In this document: positions 1 through 6,553 of the stretch, piece by piece
How positions within the stretch are numbered: position 1 is the first letter of the stretch
Layout: each line of letters starts with the position of its first letter
Assembly: GCA_900553785.1 (NCBI GenBank)
Contig: USES01000031.1
Location: forward strand, 1-7,291
Length of the DNA stretch: 7,291 bases
Direction: 5' to 3'
From: an uncultured Clostridium sp.
GTDB lineage: Bacteria; Bacillota; Clostridia; TANB77; CAG-465
Translations under genes and position numbers: made by a program
The notes under the pieces: generated by a model
What the model was told of the DNA's origin: nothing
What the model saw: only the letters and a program-made list of their open reading frames with translations
Database searches by the model: none

Positions 1-26
1 CAAGCCTTATAGGCGCAAATGAAAAA

Positions 27-45
27 CCACCAGCTAAGCTGGTGG
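27..45 (+). terminator. GC-rich hairpin, terminator or IS200/IS605-type end
   Basis: CCACCAGC pairs perfectly with GCTGGTGG around a three-base TAA loop, and the hairpin is followed by AATTTTATTTG. This would serve as an intrinsic terminator for a gene left of the window. A frame reading KPYRRK-stop ends at 20-22, and another open frame runs to a stop at 57-59, so an upstream gene could end here. A smaller hairpin, GCCT-TAT-AGGC, sits at 4-14. A GCCT..AGGC stretch followed by a CCACC/GGTGG hairpin also resembles the ends of IS200/IS605-family elements, from memory of that family, but no transposase is visible. The structure is certain; its role is not. Confidence 0.55.
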
Positions 46-60
46 AATTTTATTTGTAAT

Positions 61-89
61 TTGACATTTATTTATTTTTTTGTTAAACT
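61..89 (+). promoter_or_regulatory. sigma-A-type promoter for the GDPD gene
   Basis: A perfect TTGACA -35 box (61-66) lies 17 bases upstream of TAAACT (84-89). The -10 box is preceded by TG at 81-82, giving an extended -10. Transcription would start near 96, leaving a leader of about 55 bases before the ATG at 150. No riboswitch-like structure is evident in that leader. Confidence 0.65.
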
Positions 90-136
90 ATTACGCGTAC
101 ATAAATGAATAATTTAATCTTAATAATAATTTATTT

Positions 137-145
137 AAGGGGTGA
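137..145 (+). promoter_or_regulatory. ribosome binding site fixing the GDPD start at 150
   Basis: AAGGGGTGA is a strong Shine-Dalgarno match four bases before the ATG at 150. The in-frame ATG at 105 has no comparable site upstream and lies only about ten bases after the predicted transcription start, so the 150 start is preferred. Confidence 0.75.
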
Positions 146-149
146 GATT

Positions 150-1721
150 ATGTTTTTAATTTTATTTATAATAATCTTCTTAGCTTTTTTTATTTTTAAA
201 TTTAAACCTAAAAATAGTGAGCGGATTTATGAAGTAGTTATTGCACATAGAGGATTTCATTTGTTTGCACCTGAAAACTCTTTAGGAGCGTATAAGGCAG
301 CAATAGATGCAGGCCTTTCCATTGAATTAGACATTCGTCAAACCAAAGATGGAAAGATAGTTTGCTTTCATGATGCATATACTAAAAGGCTTTTAAATAT
401 ACCAGGAATGCTTTCAATGTTCAATTATGATGATATCAAATCATATAAAATATTAGGAAGCGATTATACTGTTCCTAAATTTGAAGATGTACTTAGACTT
501 GTTGATGGAAAAGTGGAGTTATTGGTGGAAGTAAAAAGCAAACTTACCCATGACTTTTTAAATCAACTTGTTTTGTTACAAGCATTATATCCATGTGAGA
601 TGTTTTTTCATACTAAGAATATTGTTCAGTATTTTAAGTTGAAAAAGACTTTTGCAAAAAGTAATGAAAAGGGTAAAAAAGTGTATTATATTTTGAATCC
701 TTTTAGGAAAAGGTTCAACTTTGTAAAAGGAAGGGATTATCGTACACAAAAGAACAAGTACAATGAAATAGCTTCAAATATGGGCATAGAGATACCGTCT
801 ATCGATGATATTTCTAATATAATTGTTCGTAGCATTGAAGAACTTGAAAGCAAAAGAGAAATTCTTGCAACAATAGGCTCAGTTTTAAACAGGTACGAAT
901 CTAGAATAAAACTTAATGATCAAAATAGTTTTATTTATAATTCTATTTGGCTTCATAGAGGTATTGTTTCTAGTGAATACTTGGAACATTCTGAGAAAGC
1001 TTTTATAGCTTGCCGTGAATATGCCAAATCTAACAATATGCGCATTACAGTTGAGTTTGACGTTATGCTATATAAAGGTGAAGTTAGATGTTATCATAAG
1101 GATAAGATTTCATCTATATTAGGTCAAAAAAAGTCTTGTGCCGAGAAAGAACAGATAGAAAAATCTATGAGTCTTAAACAAGTTTTAAAGATATTTAAGA
1201 ACAGTAAAAATGTGTCATTGGCTATTGACATTAAGGATTACCACATAAAAAATAGAGTTTTGGAAGACTTGATAATTCTGGATATTGAAAAATCAGGTTA
1301 TACCGGGAACTTTATAATAATGTCATATAATCCTATGGTTCTTACTTACTTTAAAACAGTACGGCCCGAGTGGTTAAGAGCTCAGATTGGTCACAGTTTA
1401 GAGGGCTTAAGACGTATACCTATATTTAGATTTCCCACGTTACTTAATAGCATAATGGGTATACTTTTCGATATGTCTTGTGCAGATTGTGTTGTTTTTG
1501 ATAATAGCAAATGGATTTACTATCTTATTGCATATCACAAAAACATTAAAGGAAAGCCGGTACTTATTTATGCTCCTAAGACATATCTTGAACAACAAGC
1601 ATTTATTGGACGAGATAGCGTGGCAAACTTTATAGTTGAAAATATTGCAGATACTTCTTCTTGGCCAAAAGAATGCCTAGCTAAATTCGAACAAAAGAAA
1701 CAAAAAAAGAAACAAAAATGA
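150..1721 (+). CDS. membrane-anchored tandem-domain glycerophosphodiester phosphodiesterase family protein
   Basis: The 523-residue protein has a hydrophobic anchor at residues 2-16 followed by two GDPD-like domains. GDPD enzymes hydrolyse glycerophosphodiesters, from phospholipid or teichoic-acid turnover, to glycerol-3-phosphate and an alcohol. Domain 1 has the full canonical set: H33-R34-G, E42-N43, E59-x-D61, H74-D75 and E127-x-K129. After this set the usual second half of the barrel is hard to recognise. Domain 2 starts near residue 266 with H269-R270-G, E279, E302-x-D304, H316 and D360-x-K362. In it EN has become EH and HD has become HK, while the C-terminal part is fuller (GKPVLIYAP near 462, IVENI near 495). 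Lysines 17, 19 and 21 directly after the anchor suggest that the catalytic domains face the cytoplasm. The tail is rich in Lys and Gln. Family assignment is secure; the substrate and the activity of each domain are unknown. The gene has its own promoter and terminator and appears monocistronic. Confidence 0.85.
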   Translation: MFLILFIIIFLAFFIFKFKPKNSERIYEVVIAHRGFHLFAPENSLGAYKAAIDAGLSIELDIRQTKDGKIVCFHDAYTKRLLNIPGMLSMFNYDDIKSYKILGSDYTVPKFEDVLRLVDGKVELLVEVKSKLTHDFLNQLVLLQALYPCEMFFHTKNIVQYFKLKKTFAKSNEKGKKVYYILNPFRKRFNFVKGRDYRTQKNKYNEIASNMGIEIPSIDDISNIIVRSIEELESKREILATIGSVLNRYESRIKLNDQNSFIYNSIWLHRGIVSSEYLEHSEKAFIACREYAKSNNMRITVEFDVMLYKGEVRCYHKDKISSILGQKKSCAEKEQIEKSMSLKQVLKIFKNSKNVSLAIDIKDYHIKNRVLEDLIILDIEKSGYTGNFIIMSYNPMVLTYFKTVRPEWLRAQIGHSLEGLRRIPIFRFPTLLNSIMGILFDMSCADCVVFDNSKWIYYLIAYHKNIKGKPVLIYAPKTYLEQQAFIGRDSVANFIVENIADTSSWPKECLAKFEQKKQKKKQK

Positions 1722-1749
1722 GAGTATTGTGTTGACAATGCTCTCGTTT
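1720..1749 (+). terminator. intrinsic terminator overlapping the GDPD stop codon
   Basis: GAGAGTATTGT (1720-1730) pairs with ACAATGCTCTC (1735-1745) around a GTTG loop. The stem has eleven pairs including one T-G, and is followed by GTTTT. The stem begins with the last two bases of the TGA stop codon, so a terminating ribosome would cover its left arm. The T-tract is short, so termination may be incomplete. Confidence 0.65.
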
Positions 1750-1783
1750 TGCACATATTAGGTGAATATATTGATGTATTTTC

Positions 1784-1810
1784 TTTACATTTAAAAAGAT
1801 TTAGTATAAT
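1784..1810 (+). promoter_or_regulatory. probable promoter of the PLD-like gene
   Basis: A perfect TATAAT -10 box lies at 1805-1810. The best -35 is TTTACA at 1784-1789, with a short 15-base spacer, so the -35 assignment is weaker. Transcription would start near 1817, about 28 bases before the ATG. Confidence 0.5.
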
Positions 1811-1829
1811 ATATTATTGTGGTATATAC

Positions 1830-1836
1830 AAGGGGA
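1830..1836 (+). promoter_or_regulatory. ribosome binding site fixing the start at 1845
   Basis: AAGGGGA lies eight bases before the ATG at 1845. An in-frame ATG further upstream at 1749 lies before the predicted -10 box and has no such site, so it is rejected as the start. Confidence 0.7.
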
Positions 1837-1844
1837 AGATAAAA

Positions 1845-3245
1845 ATGAAAGTTAAATTTAATGTACAAAAAAGTGGTGTAAATACGCTGAAAGAAAAATT
1901 TGAATTGCATAGTAACAATGAACTTAAAAAAACATATATGGTAATCGGGAATATGAAAGATACTGGATTTGACATATTAGAAGAGTTTTTGATAGATTTG
2001 AAAGCACGTAAGTATTTTTTAATAGGGATAGACAAAAAAAATACAACTAGAAGAATGTTAGAAGAATTGTGCAAGTATACAAAAAATGTATATATATATA
2101 ATAATAATTATGATAATGAACTTGATGGAAGTGTATATGTTTTTGAGTATTCAAAAAAGGCAACAGTATATGCTACTTGTGGAAGTATGTCACTTTCTTC
2201 ATTTTCAACAGATGTATCATGCTATGTAGAAACTGAGTTTGACTTAGAAAACGCTCAAGACAAAGAAGAATACAAACAATTTGTAGATGGTATAGTAAAG
2301 GAATCTAAATCTGATGAATTTATACAGATAGATAAACCGTATGTATCTCGTTTGGTTGAAGAGAAAGAAATATTCTCAACTAAACAATATACTCACAATG
2401 TTCTTAGTATAGCTGAGTTGCTTGGAAAGAATATAGATAATGTTAATGAAAAGGAAGAAAACGAGGATTTAGAAGAAGCTCCAAAAAGCGTGCCAAAAAT
2501 AGATTTAGCATCAATGGATTTTTCAATGGACATAGACTTGGGAGAAGACAGTAAAAAAGATAGCCCTCAAGAAAAAAAAGAAGAAATTGAATTTGATGAT
2601 TTAAAAGAAAAAGAAATAGATAAAGAAATTGTTGATAATAGCGTTGAAGAAGTTAATGAACCTGATGAAGAGTATGAAGTATCTGATGAAGTAATAGATA
2701 TGGAAAGCATGTTGTTTGAAAAAGCAGATATTAAGCTTAAAAAAAACAAAAAAGTAGAAAAGGAAAATAAAGAGGAAAGCAGAAATAGAAAAGTAGATTT
2801 AGAAAAAGTTTCTAATTTGTTTATAGAATTACCTACAAGAAACAATAAAGACTTGGGAGAAATAAAAGTACCAAATTATATTAAAGACTTAATTGAAAAC
2901 TTCTTTCAGGGATTGAATAATCAAAAGCTAACAGAAAATGAACTAGGAGTTTTGCAAAGAAAGCAAGATATTATTTTAGAAATAATTGATGTAAACGATG
3001 GAGAAAAATATAGAGATAATTTAGCAAGTATTACGGAAGTACAAGGAAAAACGTACATATCATTTAACACAGAAAAATTAAAGGACATATATTATGAAGA
3101 AAAGGATCTTGCAAGAATAATTAAATTGTCTAATACTACATACCACATAGAGATAATACCAAAAACTACTGAAGAGTATAACGTATGGAAGAAACTTTGT
3201 ACGACGCCAATGCGTGGTACTACTAGATGTTATGGTATAATGTAA
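1845..3245 (+). CDS. PLD-like domain protein with long charged linker, function unknown
   Basis: The 466-residue protein has no signal peptide or membrane segment and is probably cytoplasmic. Residues 28-150 look like a phospholipase-D-superfamily domain of the restriction-nuclease type. A strand RKYFLIGID (55-63) is followed by VYIYNN (82-87), VYVFE (97-101) and CGSMSLSSFSTDVSCYVE (112-129). This order matches the pattern of HGKVYxF followed by GSxNLTxxGLxxNVE. The catalytic HxK is replaced by D94-G-S96, so nuclease activity by the usual mechanism is doubtful. Residues about 198-317 are a Glu/Asp/Lys-rich, probably disordered linker. Residues 325-466 form a compact domain starting LFIELPTR, with an NDGEKY stretch and a C-terminal YHIEII strand. 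Its position recalls the DNA-binding C-terminal domain of NgoFVII/BfiI-type enzymes, but that resemblance is weak. The gene stands alone between two terminators, so neighbours give little help. The coding region is certain; the domain reading is inference. Confidence 0.7.
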   Translation: MKVKFNVQKSGVNTLKEKFELHSNNELKKTYMVIGNMKDTGFDILEEFLIDLKARKYFLIGIDKKNTTRRMLEELCKYTKNVYIYNNNYDNELDGSVYVFEYSKKATVYATCGSMSLSSFSTDVSCYVETEFDLENAQDKEEYKQFVDGIVKESKSDEFIQIDKPYVSRLVEEKEIFSTKQYTHNVLSIAELLGKNIDNVNEKEENEDLEEAPKSVPKIDLASMDFSMDIDLGEDSKKDSPQEKKEEIEFDDLKEKEIDKEIVDNSVEEVNEPDEEYEVSDEVIDMESMLFEKADIKLKKNKKVEKENKEESRNRKVDLEKVSNLFIELPTRNNKDLGEIKVPNYIKDLIENFFQGLNNQKLTENELGVLQRKQDIILEIIDVNDGEKYRDNLASITEVQGKTYISFNTEKLKDIYYEEKDLARIIKLSNTTYHIEIIPKTTEEYNVWKKLCTTPMRGTTRCYGIM

Positions 3246-3266
3246 AATATAATTAGATTAAATAAT

Positions 3267-3300
3267 AAGTCACGATAAATTTTATGGTTTATCGTGACTT
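3267..3300. terminator. bidirectional terminator between convergent genes
   Basis: AAGTCACGATAAA (3267-3279) pairs perfectly with TTTATCGTGACTT (3288-3300) around an eight-base loop. It lies 22 bases after the stop of the rightward PLD-like gene and 5 bases past the end of the leftward permease gene. The flank is T-rich on the minus-strand side (TTATTATTTAATC) and moderately so on the plus side (TTTACTTTATT), so it can end transcription from both directions. Confidence 0.8.
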
Positions 3301-3304
3301 TACT

Positions 3305-5680
3305 TTATTCATTTCCTTTTAGACTAGATACCATGTCTATTTTTTTAACTTTCTTTGCCAATAAATGTAGTACTAAATATGATGCTATAAATGTTATTAC
3401 TGTTGCAAGTATATATGTACTTATGTTGATGTAAACTCCAAAATCAAAAGTTTCATCAAGACATGCTTTAAATATCCATGAAGTTAGAAAGTATCCAGCA
3501 GGTAGACCAATTATAATAGATAAGATAGTTATCCAAGTATTTTGTTCAATAAATATATGCTTAATTTTGCTGTCTTTAAAGCCTAAAACCTTTAATGTAG
3601 CAAATTGATATTGTTTTTCACTGTAAGATAAAACTCCCATGTTATATATTATTATTGCTCCCAAGACAATAGCAAATACAATTATTATTGTTATCATCTG
3701 TTTCATCATAGAAAGCATAGATTCCATGCTAGTTTTTAATTCTTCTATATCTTGGATAAGTGATACATTATCTATTTCTTTAATTCCCTTTAGGTCATAG
3801 TTGGTGTAAAGAGAGTCTGGTGTATAGTCTAAACCTAAGTTTTCTATATATTCTCTTGTAGCAGTTATATTTTGGCTTTGAGGATCTTTATTAAGTCCTA
3901 CAATTTTTGATTCATAATACTTGTTTGAACCATATACGTGCCAAGATATAGTATCACCAACGTTATATCCTTCGCTTTCTGCCATTTTTCTTGTAATATA
4001 TACACCATCAGTTGAATCTATATTAATATAATTGTCTTGTGCATCTTGGAATCTAACCAATTCACCTGCGTCTGTTACAAATATTGAATGTGCAGTACGA
4101 GTATTATCACTATTTTTTGTTTCAATTCCAAGAGTTTGACTAGTTGATGTTCCATATACATTCATTAACTCTTCTAATTGTTCTTGTGATAAATTTTCTT
4201 TTAGTGTTAGTTTATAATCAAAATTATATAATTCTTCAAATTGTAGTGATATAAAGTGGTTTATGCTATTTAACATACCGAATGCGCAAACAATTAGAGT
4301 ACAACAACCAACTATTCCAACTACTCCTGTTAGAGTTCTAAATTTGTTTCTTAATATATCTCTTAAATTCCATTTTGCTGAAAATCCTAATTTTTTGAAT
4401 ATTCCTTTTGTTGTGATATCCAAACTACCATTTTTTACTTTTGGAATTTCACGCCTTAGAGATTCAGCAGGTATTTTTTTAAGTTCTTTTCTACATGTAA
4501 GATAGGTTATTAAAGATACAGTTATTACTACTAATATGGCAACTATATAACTTGTAGGGTTAATTATAGCAACTCCATTTGGTACTTCAAAGAATGACAT
4601 TTCAATACCAATAAATACGTTTCCTATAAAATATCTTCCAAGCAATATTCCACATATGCTAGCCAAAAGAGAAATTATAAAACCATAGCTTATATAATGA
4701 AGTGTTATTTTATAATTTCTAATTCCCAAAGCTTTCATAGTACCTATTTGAAGTTTTTGTTTTTTAACTACACGAGTCATTGTAGTAATTACGGATAACA
4801 TTGCAATAAACAAAAATAATCCTGAAAATACCCCTATATATGCTTTTCCCTCATCAATTTCGCCTTGGTACATAGCGTAAGATGCGGTATCTTCAATTTT
4901 AATTATTGCAAGTGTATCTATGTTGTCTTCTATAGCATTTTTTACATTATCTGTGTTAGATTTATCATCCACATCAACCATAATGTAATTGTATGGAATA
5001 TAGTCTTGGTATTTAAAATCTTTAACATACATTTTAAATATATCTTCATTATCTATTTTCATTTCCTTCATTACTAAATCTTTTATATAGCTTTCAGGAA
5101 TTTCATTTGAAGAAAGGTAAACATAGCCAAAGATTTTTCTATTTGGAACAATTTCAGATTCATCTTTTACATCACAAATATGATCTGGAACGTTTATTAG
5201 TCCTAAAATTCCTTCCTCTAAGACAAACGTATCGTATTTAATTTTAAGTTTATCTCCAACATTTAAGTTATTTTCTTTAGCATAAAAGCTATCTACCCAT
5301 ACGCCTTTTTTAGAAGCATCAAAGGGTATACCGTCTACTATATAAAATTTAGAGATGTTGTTTGATTCAATAAAGCTAATTAAATAAGTTTTATTCGTAT
5401 CGTCTGCGTCTATTCCTGTTAATACGAGCTTTCTTTCGGCGTCATTTACGTGTTGCAAAGATTTAATTTTTTTCAAGTCGTCTTTAGAAAAATTAGTTCC
5501 AATAGCATTTAAATCTTGTAAGTTATTCTCGCTGTAAAATGTGTCTGCAGCTTTTATCATGCCATTCATATATGCTTCTATACCTGTGTAGACCATTACA
5601 CCAATCAATACCATGAAAAATATTGTTAAAAATTGCGATTTGTTTTGTAAAATATCGCGAATCATTTTCTTTCTTAACAT
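3305..5680 (-). CDS. ABC transporter permease, FtsX/MacB-like, eight membrane segments
   Basis: The 791-residue membrane subunit pairs with the ATPase encoded just upstream. Predicted membrane segments lie near residues 17-36, 281-302, 330-352, 376-395, 449-470, 661-683, 716-735 and 753-774. Two large extracytoplasmic regions (about 37-280 and 471-660) separate segments 1/2 and 5/6. This is the two-module FtsX-like layout. Each module carries the cytoplasmic coupling motif typical of the family: MKALGIRNYKI (315-325) and LKVLGFKDSKI (696-706). The two halves also start alike, IRDILQNK (7-14) and LRDILRNK (439-446), which indicates internal duplication. Such permeases usually extrude or sense peptides, antibiotics or lipids rather than import solutes; the substrate here is unknown. 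The start codon lies one base after the ATPase stop (TAG-T-ATG), with GAGGT at 5692-5696 as a ribosome site inside the upstream gene, so translational coupling is likely. Confidence 0.9.
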   Translation of the reverse strand: MLRKKMIRDILQNKSQFLTIFFMVLIGVMVYTGIEAYMNGMIKAADTFYSENNLQDLNAIGTNFSKDDLKKIKSLQHVNDAERKLVLTGIDADDTNKTYLISFIESNNISKFYIVDGIPFDASKKGVWVDSFYAKENNLNVGDKLKIKYDTFVLEEGILGLINVPDHICDVKDESEIVPNRKIFGYVYLSSNEIPESYIKDLVMKEMKIDNEDIFKMYVKDFKYQDYIPYNYIMVDVDDKSNTDNVKNAIEDNIDTLAIIKIEDTASYAMYQGEIDEGKAYIGVFSGLFLFIAMLSVITTMTRVVKKQKLQIGTMKALGIRNYKITLHYISYGFIISLLASICGILLGRYFIGNVFIGIEMSFFEVPNGVAIINPTSYIVAILVVITVSLITYLTCRKELKKIPAESLRREIPKVKNGSLDITTKGIFKKLGFSAKWNLRDILRNKFRTLTGVVGIVGCCTLIVCAFGMLNSINHFISLQFEELYNFDYKLTLKENLSQEQLEELMNVYGTSTSQTLGIETKNSDNTRTAHSIFVTDAGELVRFQDAQDNYINIDSTDGVYITRKMAESEGYNVGDTISWHVYGSNKYYESKIVGLNKDPQSQNITATREYIENLGLDYTPDSLYTNYDLKGIKEIDNVSLIQDIEELKTSMESMLSMMKQMITIIIVFAIVLGAIIIYNMGVLSYSEKQYQFATLKVLGFKDSKIKHIFIEQNTWITILSIIIGLPAGYFLTSWIFKACLDETFDFGVYINISTYILATVITFIASYLVLHLLAKKVKKIDMVSSLKGNE

Positions 5681-5681
5681 A

Positions 5682-6392
5682 CTACCACACTACCTCATCT
5701 ATATCTTTTGGTTTTGAATTAGTTATGTCGCTTTCAATTTTACCGTTTTTTAATCTAATAACTCTATCTGCTATTTCTGCAATTAAAGAGTTATGTGTAA
5801 CAATTACAACAGTTTTTTCACCACAAGACACATCACATTGTTTTTTAAGAAGCTTTAATACTTCAACACCAGTTTTAGAGTCTAGGGCACCTGTTGGTTC
5901 ATCGCAAAGTAGTAGTAAAGGGTTTTTAGCTATTGCACGGGCAATAGAAACACGTTGTTGTTCTCCACCAGAAAGTTGGTTAGGAAATTTATTCATGTGT
6001 TTTTCAAGTCCTACTTCTCTTAAAATACTTTTTGCATCTTTTGGCTCATTTACAATGTCTCCAACTAGTTTTACATTTTCTAGTACAGTAAGAGTAGGGA
6101 GTATGTTATAAAACTGAAAAATAAAGCCAACGTTTTCTGCTCTGTAATTAGTAAGATCAGTATCAGTGTATTCAGATATTACTTCTTTTCCCACTTTTAT
6201 TCTTCCAGAAGTTACTGTATCCATTCCTCCAAGTAGATTTAAAAGTGTGGATTTACCAGCACCACTAGGTCCTAAGATTACTACAAATTCTCCTTTGTTA
6301 ATGTTAAAACTTACACCATCTAATGCGTTAAATTTCTTTTCACCTAAGGTGTATGTTTTTTTGACGTTTTTAAAACTTATTAGCTCTTCCAT
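5682..6392 (-). CDS. ABC transporter ATP-binding protein, MacB/LolD type
   Basis: The 236-residue ATPase drives the permease encoded immediately downstream. All nucleotide-binding motifs are intact: Walker A GPSGAGKST (41-49), Q-loop Q93, signature LSGGEQQR (140-147), Walker B ending in D164 with catalytic E165, D-loop ALD (169-171) and switch histidine H200. The PTGALDSKTG stretch after Walker B is characteristic of the MacB/LolD/FtsE branch, whose members work with FtsX-like permeases and act by mechanotransmission rather than classical import. Length is normal for the branch. The start is well supported: AAAGGAG at 6400-6406 lies seven bases upstream of the ATG. It is the first gene of a two-gene leftward operon, transcribed from a strong promoter at 6438-6466 and divergent from the TetR-family regulator gene. 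Confidence 0.93.
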   Translation of the reverse strand: MEELISFKNVKKTYTLGEKKFNALDGVSFNINKGEFVVILGPSGAGKSTLLNLLGGMDTVTSGRIKVGKEVISEYTDTDLTNYRAENVGFIFQFYNILPTLTVLENVKLVGDIVNEPKDAKSILREVGLEKHMNKFPNQLSGGEQQRVSIARAIAKNPLLLLCDEPTGALDSKTGVEVLKLLKKQCDVSCGEKTVVIVTHNSLIAEIADRVIRLKNGKIESDITNSKPKDIDEVVW

Positions 6393-6433
6393 AAATTATC
6401 TCCTTTCAAATATGATATATGTTTCACATTGAT

Positions 6434-6446
6434 GTATATTATATAC
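6434..6446. promoter_or_regulatory. palindrome over the ABC promoter -10, candidate TetR operator
   Basis: GTATAT-T-ATATAC is a perfect 13-base palindrome centred on 6440. It covers the -10 box of the transporter promoter, where a bound dimeric repressor would block RNA polymerase. The sequence is almost entirely A/T, and palindromes of this kind arise by chance around TATAAT, so operator status is only a suggestion. Confidence 0.35.
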
Positions 6447-6466
6447 TCATACAATATATAAGTCAA
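6438..6466 (-). promoter_or_regulatory. promoter of the ABC transporter operon
   Basis: Read on the minus strand, TTGACT (6466-6461) and a perfect TATAAT (6443-6438) are separated by exactly 17 bases. This is a strong vegetative promoter, consistent with a gene kept off by a repressor. Transcription would start near 6431, leaving a leader of about 40 bases before the ATPase ATG. Confidence 0.75.
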
Positions 6467-6504
6467 TAAAATATGAAATAAATATCACATTATTTTTAAG
6501 TATA

Positions 6505-6533
6505 TTGAATTTGAAAAATTGTAGTTGTATAAT
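6505..6533 (+). promoter_or_regulatory. promoter of the TetR-family regulator gene
   Basis: TTGAAT (6505-6510) and TATAAT (6528-6533) are separated by 17 bases. Transcription would start near 6540, only about 14 bases before the ATG, giving a very short leader. The two divergent -35 boxes are 38 bases apart, so a single regulator could affect both promoters. Confidence 0.7.
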
Positions 6534-6553
6534 ATGGATATGGGGTGAGGGAA

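Noticed and set aside
105..149. Upstream ATG extension of the GDPD gene
   Set aside because: It lacks a ribosome site and starts about ten bases after the predicted transcription start; AAGGGGTGA before 150 decides the start.
1749..1844. Upstream ATG extension of the PLD-like gene
   Set aside because: The extension runs through the predicted promoter and starts in the terminator tail; AAGGGGA supports 1845.
2085..2112. AT-rich microsatellite-like stretch
   Set aside because: It lies in coding sequence for Tyr/Ile/Asn residues and is explained by base composition.
2567..2845. Ser/Phe-rich open frame on the minus strand
   Set aside because: It is the mirror of the Glu/Lys-rich linker of the PLD-like gene, since GAA/AAA codons read backward as TTC/TTT. 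It has no start signals.
5623..6111. 162-residue open frame on the plus strand
   Set aside because: It lies antisense to the ABC ATPase and the start of the permease, which have full family motifs. It has no ribosome site and its translation resembles no protein.
6508..6520. AATTT-GAA-AAATT inverted repeat in the TetR promoter
   Set aside because: Its arms consist only of A and T in a very AT-rich spacer, and a repeat of this size is expected by chance.
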